NCBI RefSeq assembly: GCF_006540005.1
Contig: NZ_BJOC01000021.1
Coordinates: 97,505-161,504, forward strand
Length of the DNA stretch: 64,000 bases
Direction: 5' to 3'
Source of the DNA: Halomonas halmophila
GTDB taxonomy: Bacteria > Pseudomonadota > Gammaproteobacteria > Pseudomonadales > Halomonadaceae
Below are positions 23,021 through 31,788 of this stretch, one piece after another. The position numbers and the translations under genes were made by a program. Position 1 is the stretch's first letter. Each line of letters begins with the position of its first letter. The notes beneath the pieces were generated by a model. It worked only from the letters and a program-made list of their open reading frames with translations. It was not told the DNA's origin and searched no databases.

Positions 23021-23449
23021 ATGACGAAAAGCATCAAGTGCGAGGTCGTCAGCGCCGAGGCGTCGATCTTCTCCGGCGAGGCCGTACAGGTCGTGGCGGC
23101 CGGTCGTATGGGGGATCTAGGTATCCTCGGCGGCCATACGCCACTGCTCACCGAGCTGGCGCCCGGTCCGGTGCGGATCATCCGAGGCGAGGGCGAAGAG
23201 GATCACTTCTATGTCTCGGGTGGTTTCCTCGAGGTCCAGCCTGACGTGGTCACCGTACTGGCGGACACCGCCGTGCGTGCCGACGATCTGGACGAGGCCG
23301 CCGCCGAACAGGCTCGCCAGGAGGCGCTTCAGGCCATGCAGGACAAGTCTGCGGAGCTGGATTACACCCGCGCCGCGGCCGAACTGTCCGAAGCCATGGC
23401 TCAGCTGCGCACCATCCAGCAGCTGCGGCGCAAGGCGGGGCGCGGCTGA
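23021..23449 (+). CDS. atpC: F1Fo ATP synthase subunit epsilon
   Basis: 142-residue rotor subunit with an N-terminal beta-sandwich (CEVVSAEASIFSGEAVQVVA, GDLGILGGHTPLLTELAPGPVRI, FYVSGGFLEVQPDVVTVLADTA) and a C-terminal alpha-helical hairpin that can inhibit hydrolysis. Last gene of the operon; a terminator follows within 32 bases. Confidence 0.95.
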   Translation: MTKSIKCEVVSAEASIFSGEAVQVVAAGRMGDLGILGGHTPLLTELAPGPVRIIRGEGEEDHFYVSGGFLEVQPDVVTVLADTAVRADDLDEAAAEQARQEALQAMQDKSAELDYTRAAAELSEAMAQLRTIQQLRRKAGRG

Positions 23450-23480
23450 GCCAGCCCCGAGCCGAGCGTGACGGACCAAG

Positions 23481-23516
23481 GCGCCTCCCGGATATATACC
23501 GGGGGGCGCTTTTTTT
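23481..23516 (+). terminator. Rho-independent terminator of the atp operon
   Basis: GCGCCTCCCGG, a seven-base loop, CCGGGGGGCGC (11 pairs, one G-U), followed by seven Ts from 23510. Confidence 0.92.
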
Positions 23517-23543
23517 ATTCGCTCGGGACAATTACCTGTGGAT

Positions 23544-23561
23544 CATCGAGCGGCCTCGATG
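23544..23561 (+). promoter_or_regulatory. Hairpin just upstream of the mgtE ribosome site
   Basis: CATCGAG, tetraloop CGGC, CTCGATG: seven perfect pairs ending two bases before the GGGAGA ribosome site of mgtE. It could modulate translation start, but it is too small and generic to call a riboswitch. Confidence 0.3.
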
Positions 23562-23577
23562 CCGGGAGACAGCCATC

Positions 23578-24942
23578 ATGTCATTAACAACGTCCCTGGA
23601 GCGGCATAAAGTCACACTGCTGCATGCCCTCGACATGGATGATCGCCAGCAGCTGAATCAGCAGCTGCCGGAGTTGCGCTCGGCGGATATCGCCGAGATC
23701 CTGCATGATCTGATGGAAGATGATCACGAGCTGCGGGCTCGGGCCCTGCTCGACAGTCTGCCCATCGAACGTCAGGCCAGTGTGCTGGGCCACCTGCATG
23801 ATGAAGAGCAATTGGTCTTCACGGCCGTGATGCGCAACGACAAGCTGCAGGCAGTGCTCGAGGAGATGGGCTCGGACGAGCGCACTGACCTGTTCAAGGT
23901 GCTCGGCGAGGATCGCCGTGAAGTACTGCTGCGTCGCATGGCGCATCGCGAACGCGAAGAGTTGATGCGCCTGGCCAGTTACGAAGAGGGCACTGCCGGT
24001 GCCTTGATGACCTCCGATTACGTCGCGATTCCGATGGGCATCACGGTCTCGCGGGCGATGATGCGGGTGCGTCAGACTGCACCGGATGCCGAGACCATCT
24101 ATCAGTTGTATGTCATCGATGAAGATGGCTGCCTGGCCGGCACCATGTCGCTGCGCCAGTTGATGGTGGCCCGTCCCGGCACCGCGGTCGACGAGCTGAT
24201 GATTCGGGATGTGATTCGCGTCTCGGTCGAGACCCCGCAGGAAGATGTGGCTCGTATTGTGGCCCGCTATGACCTGTTGGCCGTGCCGGTGGTCGACGAG
24301 CAGGGACTGCTGGTGGGCATCGTCACCCATGATGATGCCCTCGATGTGGTCGAGTCCGAGGCCACCGAGGATATCCACAAGGGCATGTCCATCGGCCAAC
24401 TCGAGGACGGCGTCAGTCGGGTATCTTTGCTGAGCCTGTATCGCAAGCGCGTGACCTGGCTGGTGCTGCTGGTCTTCGGCAACCTGCTGTCGGGGGCCGG
24501 CATCGCGCATTTCGAGGAAACCATCGCCGCCCAGGTGGCATTGGTCTTCTTCCTGCCATTACTGATCGGCAGTGGCGGCAATGCCGGGGCCCAGGCGGCG
24601 ACCCTGATGGTACGCGGCATGGCCACCGGGGATGTCGGCGTGCGCGACTGGGGCAAGCTGCTGGGGCGCGAGTTGCTGGTCGCCGGCTCGCTGGGCCTGA
24701 CCATGGCGCTGGCGGTGGCGCCGATCGGGGTGATGCGCGGCGGCGAGGCGGTGGCCCTGGTGGTCGCCATCAGCATGATTTCGATCGTGTTGTTTGGCAG
24801 TCTGCTCGGCATGTGTCTGCCCTTCGTGCTCGATCGCTTCGGCTGGGACCCGGCAACCGCCTCGGCGCCGCTGGTGACGACCCTGATCGATGCTTCCGGG
24901 GTGCTGATCTACTTCAGCTTCGCGACCCTGATACTGTCCTGA
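23578..24942 (+). CDS. mgtE: Magnesium transporter MgtE
   Basis: 454 residues in the standard MgtE layout: an N-terminal superhelical domain of short repeats (about 1-130; ADIAEILHDLMEDD, RMAHREREELMRLASYEEGTAGALMTSDY), two CBS domains (about 135-255) that sense cytosolic magnesium, a plug helix, and five membrane helices (about 290-454). The pore helix includes PLLIGSGGNAGAQAATLMVRGMATGDV, a family hallmark. It takes up Mg2+ (and possibly Co2+) down the gradient and closes when internal Mg2+ is high. Confidence 0.95.
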   Translation: MSLTTSLERHKVTLLHALDMDDRQQLNQQLPELRSADIAEILHDLMEDDHELRARALLDSLPIERQASVLGHLHDEEQLVFTAVMRNDKLQAVLEEMGSDERTDLFKVLGEDRREVLLRRMAHREREELMRLASYEEGTAGALMTSDYVAIPMGITVSRAMMRVRQTAPDAETIYQLYVIDEDGCLAGTMSLRQLMVARPGTAVDELMIRDVIRVSVETPQEDVARIVARYDLLAVPVVDEQGLLVGIVTHDDALDVVESEATEDIHKGMSIGQLEDGVSRVSLLSLYRKRVTWLVLLVFGNLLSGAGIAHFEETIAAQVALVFFLPLLIGSGGNAGAQAATLMVRGMATGDVGVRDWGKLLGRELLVAGSLGLTMALAVAPIGVMRGGEAVALVVAISMISIVLFGSLLGMCLPFVLDRFGWDPATASAPLVTTLIDASGVLIYFSFATLILS

Positions 24943-25035
24943 GCAGCGACTTTCCCGAACAGGACGGCGGGACAGGCCGTGATTGGAGCTGTATCCTCAT
25001 GCACCGGCTACTTACTTGCAGACATAGAGTATTCC

Positions 25036-25833
25036 ATGGATTGGCTCCAGATCGTCCTGCTTTCCATCATTCAGGGATTGACCGAGTTCCTGCCGGTTTC
25101 CAGCTCCGCCCACTTGATTCTGGTGCCGGTACTCACCGGCTGGCCGGATCAGGGTCTCGCCTTCGATGTCGCCTTGCATATCGGCAGCCTGACGGCTGTG
25201 GTGCTGTATTTTCGCCATGAGCTGCTGGTCATGATCGCCAGCTGGTATCGCAGCCTGACGCGACAGGGCACCGATGCCGATGCGCGCCTGGCCTGGTGGG
25301 TGATACTGGCGACGATTCCGGTATGTCTGGTCGGCCTGGCCTTCAAGGACAGCATCGAGAGCGTGATGCGTTCACCGCTGGTGCTGGCCGGCGGCCTTAT
25401 CGTGTTTGGTATCCTGTTGGGGCTGGTCGATTGGCGCTGTCGCGGACGGCGCAACGAATACGCCATGAGCTGGAAGGATGCGCTGTGGATCGGCCTGGCC
25501 CAGGCACTGGCGCTGATACCCGGCACCTCGCGTTCGGGCATCACCATGACTGCCGCCCTGATGCTGGGACTCAACCGCGAAGCGGCGGCACGCTTTTCGT
25601 TCCTGCTGTCGATTCCGGTGATCGTGCTGGCCGGCGGTCTGGAGACCCTGGAGCTGATCCGCTCGTCACAGCCGGTGGACTGGCTGGCCCTGTCAGTGGG
25701 CGCCGTGCTGTCGGGCATCAGCGCCTATACCTGTATTCATTTCTTTCTGGCCTTCATCAAGCGCATCGGTATGCAGCCCTTTGTCATCTATCGGCTGATA
25801 CTGGGGGTTGCCTTGATCTGGTTGTTCGGGTAG
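25036..25833 (+). CDS. uppP: Undecaprenyl-diphosphate phosphatase (BacA/UppP)
   Basis: 265-residue membrane enzyme that dephosphorylates undecaprenyl diphosphate to recycle the lipid carrier of peptidoglycan synthesis; overexpression of such enzymes gives bacitracin resistance. The two active-site regions are GLTEFLPVSSSAHLILVP and LIPGTSRSGITMTAALMLG. Seven to eight hydrophobic helices are visible. The start at 25036 (MDWLQIVLLSIIQG) fits homologs; an ATG at 24979 in frame adds 19 unmatched residues. A repeat element follows immediately. Confidence 0.95.
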   Translation: MDWLQIVLLSIIQGLTEFLPVSSSAHLILVPVLTGWPDQGLAFDVALHIGSLTAVVLYFRHELLVMIASWYRSLTRQGTDADARLAWWVILATIPVCLVGLAFKDSIESVMRSPLVLAGGLIVFGILLGLVDWRCRGRRNEYAMSWKDALWIGLAQALALIPGTSRSGITMTAALMLGLNREAAARFSFLLSIPVIVLAGGLETLELIRSSQPVDWLALSVGAVLSGISAYTCIHFFLAFIKRIGMQPFVIYRLILGVALIWLFG

Positions 25834-25840
25834 CGCGATC

Positions 25841-25971
25841 GATGAGCGCCGGGGGAGGATGAGCTGTTCCGTCGACAAGCTTTCGCGAGGGCGCTGTGAA
25901 CCCATCCCTGGGCGCTACCTTTGCCATCCATGGCAAAGGACCCTCGCTTCAGCTTGTCCCCGGCGCTCATC
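25841..25971. repeat. Palindromic intergenic repeat, copy A
   Basis: A nested inverted repeat between uppP and apbE. Outer arms 25841-25854 and 25958-25971 (GATGAGCGCCGGGG and its complement) and next arms ACAAGCTTTCGCGAGGG (from about 25875) against 25941-25957. The inner hairpin is CCTTTGCC (25918-25925), loop ATCCAT, GGCAAAGG (25932-25939). Compared with its own right arm, the left arm holds an extra stretch of about 20 bases at 25855-25874. A second copy is at 31662-31756. In the inner stem both strands differ between copies but pairing is kept. Confidence 0.85.
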
Positions 25972-26002
25972 CTGTTGGTTGGGTTCCTTCTGGAGTTTTG
26001 TC

Positions 26003-27109
26003 ATGCCACTTTTGAATTACCGCCATGCGTTCCTGTTACTGCTGCTGGTTTTCGTGCTGGCCGGTTGTTCCGAGCGCAAGCTGGAAACCCCGGTGACCCT
26101 CAAGGGCGATATCTTCGGCACCTTCTATCAGGTCACCCTCGCCGATCCGATCACCGCCGAGCGTCGCGATACCCTGAAAAACGGCATCCTCGACGAGCTG
26201 GAAGCGGTCGATGCCTCCATGTCCACCTACCGCGATGACGCCGAGCTGGTCGCCTTTAACCAGGCACCGGTCGGTGAGTGGCAGACGCTTTCCGCGCCGT
26301 TGATTCATGTACTGAAGGTCGCTCGTTCAGTGAGCGAGGCCAGCCATGGCGCCTTCGATATCACCGTGGGCGGGCTGGTCAACCTGTGGAGCTTCGGCCC
26401 CGAAGCGCGTCCCGAAGAGGTGCCCAGTGACGCCCTGATCGAGCAGCGCCTGTCCGAGGTCGGCATGCAGACCCTGGAGCTGGATGTCGACGACAACCGC
26501 GCCAGGCGGCTCAAGGACGTCTTCGTCGACCTCTCCGGGGTGGCCAAGGGCTATGCCACCGACCAGGTTGCCGACTATCTGGATGAGCAGGGCATCGACA
26601 ACTATCTGGTCAACCTGGGCGGCGAGGTCAAGGTGGATGGCCATCGTGATGGCAAGGAAGAGCCCTGGCGCATCGGTGTCGAGGTACCCCGGGATGGCCA
26701 GCCCCGGGCCGAACATGTGCTGCCGCTCGAAAATACGTCAGTGGCCACCTCGGGCGATTATCGTAATTATTTCGAAGCCGATGGGCGACGTTATTCGCAT
26801 ACCATCGACCCGCGCACCGGCCGCCCCATTCGCCATCAGTTGGCGTCGGTGACGGTTGTTCATCCTTCCAATGCCCGAGCCGATGCCTGGGCCACCGCCA
26901 TGACGGTGCTGGGCGAGCGTGAAGGCATGCGGCTTGCCCAGCGCCACGACCTGGCCGTGCTGATGTTGGTACGCCAGGGCGAGGGCTGGCAGAGTCTGGC
27001 GAGTCCCGCCTTCGTGGCACGATTCGGTCAGGACAGGGTCAAGAGAATGGGGATCGAAGTCGTGAACGCGGTTGATCGACTCCCTTCAGGAAAAGATGAA
27101 GCGCCTTGA
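26003..27109 (+). CDS. apbE: FAD:protein FMN transferase (ApbE), lipoprotein
   Basis: 368 residues. A lipoprotein signal peptide ends in the lipobox LAGC (cysteine near residue 20), so the enzyme is anchored to a membrane on the periplasmic side. The ApbE domain follows, with the segments IFGTFYQVTLA, ELEAVDASMSTYRDDAELVAFNQ, VDLSGVAKGYATDQVADYL, YLVNLGGEVKVDGHRDG and the C-terminal YSHTIDPRTGRPI and ADAWATAMTVLG. It attaches FMN to threonine of flavoproteins such as NqrB/C or RnfG/D. The start at 26003 has TGGAG upstream and gives a clean signal peptide. Confidence 0.93.
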   Translation: MPLLNYRHAFLLLLLVFVLAGCSERKLETPVTLKGDIFGTFYQVTLADPITAERRDTLKNGILDELEAVDASMSTYRDDAELVAFNQAPVGEWQTLSAPLIHVLKVARSVSEASHGAFDITVGGLVNLWSFGPEARPEEVPSDALIEQRLSEVGMQTLELDVDDNRARRLKDVFVDLSGVAKGYATDQVADYLDEQGIDNYLVNLGGEVKVDGHRDGKEEPWRIGVEVPRDGQPRAEHVLPLENTSVATSGDYRNYFEADGRRYSHTIDPRTGRPIRHQLASVTVVHPSNARADAWATAMTVLGEREGMRLAQRHDLAVLMLVRQGEGWQSLASPAFVARFGQDRVKRMGIEVVNAVDRLPSGKDEAP

Positions 27110-27184
27110 AGAATGGATCACAATGGGTTCTAACCCCATCTGCCAACCACAACCCGTAATCAGAGACACAATGAAGGAGTCGGG

Positions 27185-28546
27185 ATGACCCTGGATGTCG
27201 TGATACTCGCAGCCGGCAAGGGAACGCGCATGCGTTCGGCATTGCCCAAGGTACTTCACCCGCTGGCCGGCAAGCCGATGGTGCGCCACATACTCGACAC
27301 GGCGGCGGGACTCGATGCCGAGCGCACTCATGTGGTCGTCGGGCATGGCGCCGATACGCTGCGCGAGGCGCTGGCCGACTATGCGGTCAATTTCGCCCTG
27401 CAAGCCGAGCAGAAGGGCACCGGCCATGCGGTGGCCCAGTCGCTGGATCAACTCGGTGACGGCAAGGTACTGGTGCTGTACGGCGATGTGCCGCTGATTC
27501 GTCGCGACACCCTGCGAGCACTGCTGGCTCCCGTCGATGAACAGCATATGGCGTTGTTGACGGTCACCCTGGAAGATCCTGCCGGTTATGGTCGCATCAT
27601 CCGTGATGAGGCCGGCGATGCGGTGGCCATCGTCGAGCAGAAGGATGCCGGCGAGGCCCAGCGGGCGGTGCGCGAGTGCAATACCGGTATCATGGCCATG
27701 ACGGCGCAACAGCTGCGCCGCTGGTTGCCCCGTCTGTCGGCCGAGAATGCCCAGGGCGAATATTACCTGACCGATGTCATCGCCATGGCGGCCGCGGATG
27801 GTGTCACGGTTGCCACCGCCCAGCCCACGCGCCCGGTCGAGGTCGAAGGCGTCAATGACCGTCGCCAGATGGCACGGCTCGAGCGCACCCTGCAAGCCGA
27901 TATCGCCGATGACCTGATGGCGCAAGGTGTGGCCCTGCGTGACCCCGCACGCCTGGATGTGCGCGGCCAACTGCAATGTGGGCATGACGTGGAAATCGAC
28001 GTGAGTTGTATCTTCGAGGGTCATGTCGAACTGGGCGAGGGCGTCAAGGTCGGCCCGCACTGTGTGATTCGTGACAGCCACATCGGCGCCGAAACGGTCA
28101 TCGAGGCCCACAGTGTCATCGAGGGTGCCGTGGTGGCCGGCCACAATCAGTTGGGGCCCTTCGCCCGACTGCGACCGGGCACGCGTCTGGCGGTAGGCGC
28201 CAGGGTCGGCAACTTCGTCGAGACCAAGAATGTCGAGGTGGGTGAGGGCTCCAAGATCAACCACCTGAGCTACGTCGGTGATGCGCGTCTTGGCCAGGGG
28301 GTGAATGTCGGCGCCGGCACCATCACCTGCAACTATGATGGCGCCAACAAACACCATACCGAGATCGGCGATGATGCCTTCATCGGCTCCAATACGGCAC
28401 TGGTGGCCCCGGTTTCCATTGGCAAGGGAGCGACCGTGGGCGCTGGCTCGACCATCAATCGGGATGTGGCGGAGAATACCCTGGCGGTCGAACGTTCCAG
28501 GGTGGTTAGCAAGGATGATTGGCAGCGCCCCACCAAGCGGGGCTGA
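27185..28546 (+). CDS. glmU: Bifunctional GlmU (GlcNAc-1-P uridyltransferase / GlcN-1-P acetyltransferase)
   Basis: 453 residues. The N-terminal pyrophosphorylase domain (VVILAAGKGTRMRSALPKVLHPLAGKPM) makes UDP-GlcNAc. The C-terminal left-handed beta-helix of hexapeptide repeats (from about residue 250, including GPFARLRPGTRLAVGARVGNFVETKN) acetylates GlcN-1-P; the catalytic histidine region is NHLSYVGDARLGQGVNVGAGTITCNYDG. Together with glmS, 15 bases downstream, it supplies the precursor of peptidoglycan and LPS. AAGGAG precedes the start. Confidence 0.96.
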   Translation: MTLDVVILAAGKGTRMRSALPKVLHPLAGKPMVRHILDTAAGLDAERTHVVVGHGADTLREALADYAVNFALQAEQKGTGHAVAQSLDQLGDGKVLVLYGDVPLIRRDTLRALLAPVDEQHMALLTVTLEDPAGYGRIIRDEAGDAVAIVEQKDAGEAQRAVRECNTGIMAMTAQQLRRWLPRLSAENAQGEYYLTDVIAMAAADGVTVATAQPTRPVEVEGVNDRRQMARLERTLQADIADDLMAQGVALRDPARLDVRGQLQCGHDVEIDVSCIFEGHVELGEGVKVGPHCVIRDSHIGAETVIEAHSVIEGAVVAGHNQLGPFARLRPGTRLAVGARVGNFVETKNVEVGEGSKINHLSYVGDARLGQGVNVGAGTITCNYDGANKHHTEIGDDAFIGSNTALVAPVSIGKGATVGAGSTINRDVAENTLAVERSRVVSKDDWQRPTKRG

Positions 28547-28561
28547 ACAAGGAGATATTCT

Positions 28562-30394
28562 ATGTGTGGCATCGTCGGCGCGGTAGCCAGGCGCAACGTT
28601 CAGGGCATTCTGCTCGAGGGCCTCAAGCGCCTGGAATATCGTGGATACGACTCGGCTGGCATGGTGGTGCGCAACGCCCACGGCCATTTGCAACGCCAGC
28701 GGGCGCTGGGCAAGGTCGCCGCCCTGGAAGACAAGCTGGAAAGTGGCGCCTTGAACGGTAACAGCGGTATCGCCCATACCCGTTGGGCGACGCATGGCCG
28801 TCCCAGCGAGGAAAACGCTCACCCTCACCAGTCCGGTGAGCGCCTGGCCGTGGTCCACAACGGCATCATCGAGAACCATGAAGGCCTGCGGGCCGAGCTG
28901 GAAGGCGAGGGTTATGTCTTCACCTCGCAGACCGACACCGAGGTCATTGCCCATCTGCTAGAGCGTGAGGCGAGTCACACGGACCTGCTGTCCGCCGTGC
29001 AGACCATCACCGCTGGACTGGATGGCGCCTATGCGCTGGGCGTCATTCATGCCGATGAACCGAATGTGGTGATCGGCACCCGCAAGGGTAGCCCGCTGGT
29101 CGTGGGCGTCGGCATCGAGGAAGCCTTTATCGCCTCGGACCCGCTGGCGTTGCTGCAGGTGACCGATCGCTTCATCTACCTCGAGGAAGGTGATGTGGTG
29201 CGGCTTTCCGGAAATGGCGGTATCGAGGTGTTTGACTCCCAGGGTGCAGCCGTCGAACGCTCAATCCAAATCTTTGAGCATGGTGATGGCAGCGCCAGCA
29301 AGGGCGACTATCGCCACTTCATGCTCAAGGAAATCCATGAGCAGCCGAAGGTCATCGCCGAAGCCCTCGAGGGCCGCCTGGGGGATCGCTCGGTACTGGT
29401 CGAAAGCTTTGGTCCGGATGCCGAGGCCCTGTTGTCGAAAGCGTCGCAGATTCACCTGGTGGCCTGCGGGACCAGCTACCATGCCGGCATGGTGGCGCGA
29501 TACTGGCTGGAGCGTTATGCCGGCATTCCCGTCCAGGTCGAGGTGGCCTCCGAGTACCGCTACCGCCGCGTGGTGGTGCCCGAGAACACCCTGTTCGTGA
29601 CCCTGTCACAGTCCGGCGAGACCGCCGATACCCTGGCGGCGCTGCGGTTTGCCAAGCAGGGCGGTTATCTGGGCAGCCTGGCGATCTGCAATGTGCCGGG
29701 TAGCTCGCTGGCGCGCGAATCCGATCTGACGTTGATGACCCGGGCGGGTCCGGAGATCGGCGTGGCTTCGACCAAGGCCTTCACCACCCAGTTGACGGCC
29801 CTGATGCTGCTGACCCTGGCGCTCGGTCGAGTGCGCGGTCAGGACAGCGAAGAGCAGGCCAGGCTGGTCTCGGCCCTGCGTGGCTTGCCGGCTCAGGTGG
29901 AGCGCGTGCTGGAACTGGATCCACAGATCGAGATTCTGTCGCAGGCCTTTGCCGAGAAGCACCATGCGCTCTTTCTGGGCCGCGGTGCCCACTTCCCGGT
30001 GGCCCTGGAAGGTGCTCTCAAGCTAAAGGAAATCTCCTACATTCACGCCGAGGCCTATCCGGCGGGCGAGCTCAAGCACGGTCCCCTGGCCTTGGTCGAT
30101 AGTGAAATGCCGGTGATTTCGGTGGCGCCCAATGATGAACTGCTCGAGAAGCTGAAGTCGAACCTGCAGGAAGTCAGGGCGCGAGGCGGTGAACTCTTCG
30201 TGTTTGCCGATGAGAATGTCGGCCTGGCGGATGGTGACGACACCCGGGTACTTCACCTGCCGTACATCGACGAAGCCCTGGCGCCTATCCTTTATACTCT
30301 GCCGTTACAACTGCTGTCGTACCATGTTGCGGTGCTCAAGGGCACCGACGTCGACCAGCCTCGCAACCTGGCCAAGTCGGTCACCGTGGAGTGA
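28562..30394 (+). CDS. glmS: Glutamine--fructose-6-phosphate aminotransferase
   Basis: 610 residues. The mature enzyme starts at the nucleophile Cys2 (MCGIVGAVARRNV). The glutaminase domain occupies about 1-240, followed by two SIS isomerase domains. Family motifs: RGYDSAGMV, HTRWATHGRPSEENAHPH, CGTSYHAGMVARYW, TLSQSGETADTLAALR and the C-terminal PRNLAKSVTVE. It makes glucosamine-6-phosphate. Known RNA control of glmS in enterics (GlmZ) could not be recognised here. Confidence 0.97.
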   Translation: MCGIVGAVARRNVQGILLEGLKRLEYRGYDSAGMVVRNAHGHLQRQRALGKVAALEDKLESGALNGNSGIAHTRWATHGRPSEENAHPHQSGERLAVVHNGIIENHEGLRAELEGEGYVFTSQTDTEVIAHLLEREASHTDLLSAVQTITAGLDGAYALGVIHADEPNVVIGTRKGSPLVVGVGIEEAFIASDPLALLQVTDRFIYLEEGDVVRLSGNGGIEVFDSQGAAVERSIQIFEHGDGSASKGDYRHFMLKEIHEQPKVIAEALEGRLGDRSVLVESFGPDAEALLSKASQIHLVACGTSYHAGMVARYWLERYAGIPVQVEVASEYRYRRVVVPENTLFVTLSQSGETADTLAALRFAKQGGYLGSLAICNVPGSSLARESDLTLMTRAGPEIGVASTKAFTTQLTALMLLTLALGRVRGQDSEEQARLVSALRGLPAQVERVLELDPQIEILSQAFAEKHHALFLGRGAHFPVALEGALKLKEISYIHAEAYPAGELKHGPLALVDSEMPVISVAPNDELLEKLKSNLQEVRARGGELFVFADENVGLADGDDTRVLHLPYIDEALAPILYTLPLQLLSYHVAVLKGTDVDQPRNLAKSVTVE

Positions 30395-30433
30395 TCTCAT
30401 CAGGCCCCGTCATATCCGGGGCCCATGCAAAAA

Positions 30434-30467
30434 AGCGCCGGGGCATTTCTGCCCCGGCGCTTTTTTT
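30434..30467 (+). terminator. Terminator after glmS (bidirectional)
   Basis: AGCGCCGGGGCA, loop TTTC, TGCCCCGGCGCT: 12 perfect pairs with six As before and seven Ts after. It can end transcription from both sides; nrdF ends on the opposite strand 183 bases on. Confidence 0.95.
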
Positions 30468-30500
30468 GACAGCCCGATGATGCGAGGAGCCTGGGCTTTA

Positions 30501-30643
30501 TCTGAAAAGTCGACGAGCGAAGGATAGACAAGGCAAAAATCAGCGAAAAAGCGGAGTTTACGAGTTGTAAATGAGCACTTTGATCGGACTCGCGCGCGAG
30601 CTGATTTTTAACGCCGTATAGCCGAGCGCAGACAGTTTTCAGA
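30501..30643. repeat. 143-bp imperfect palindromic intergenic element
   Basis: The ends are exact inverted repeats, TCTGAAAA (30501-30508) and TTTTCAGA (30636-30643). Inside, AAAAATCAGC (30535-30544) faces GCTGATTTTT (30600-30609), and the segments between these arms pair partly. At the centre TTTAC-GAGTT-GTAAA (30557-30571) forms a small hairpin. No protein is encoded. I recall similar palindromes between genes in Halomonas and relatives, but this needs a search. It lies between convergent glmS and nrdF. Confidence 0.7.
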
Positions 30644-30649
30644 CATTGC

Positions 30650-31633
<984 letters not shown>

Positions 31634-31661
31634 TTATGCAACTGTTTCGTGAGATGGCTTT

Positions 31662-31756
31662 CCGGCGATAAGCCTACGCGAGGGCGCTGTGAACCCTTCC
31701 CTGGGCGCTACATCCGCCTTCCATGGCGGATGACCCTCGCTTTGGCTTATCCCCGG
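31662..31756. repeat. Palindromic intergenic repeat, copy B
   Basis: Second copy of the 25841-25971 element, lying inside the nrdE-nrdF gap. Outer arms 31662-31684 and 31734-31756 (about 20 of 23 pair). The inner hairpin is CATCCGCC (31711-31718), loop TTCCAT, GGCGGATG (31725-31732). The block GCGAGGGCGCTGTGAACCC is shared exactly with copy A. The inner stems differ between copies by paired changes. Confidence 0.85.
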
Positions 31757-31788
31757 CGCCGACTGTCATGGATAGCTTGTGGATGCTC

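Noticed and set aside
25788..25970. Small minus-strand open frame over the uppP-apbE gap
   Set aside because: It is the translation of palindromic repeat copy A; the frame at 31674-31889 is the same peptide from copy B. Conservation follows from the repeat, not from coding.
27086..28954. 622-residue antisense frame over glmU and glmS
   Set aside because: No recognisable domain; it crosses two well-supported genes and lacks a ribosome site.
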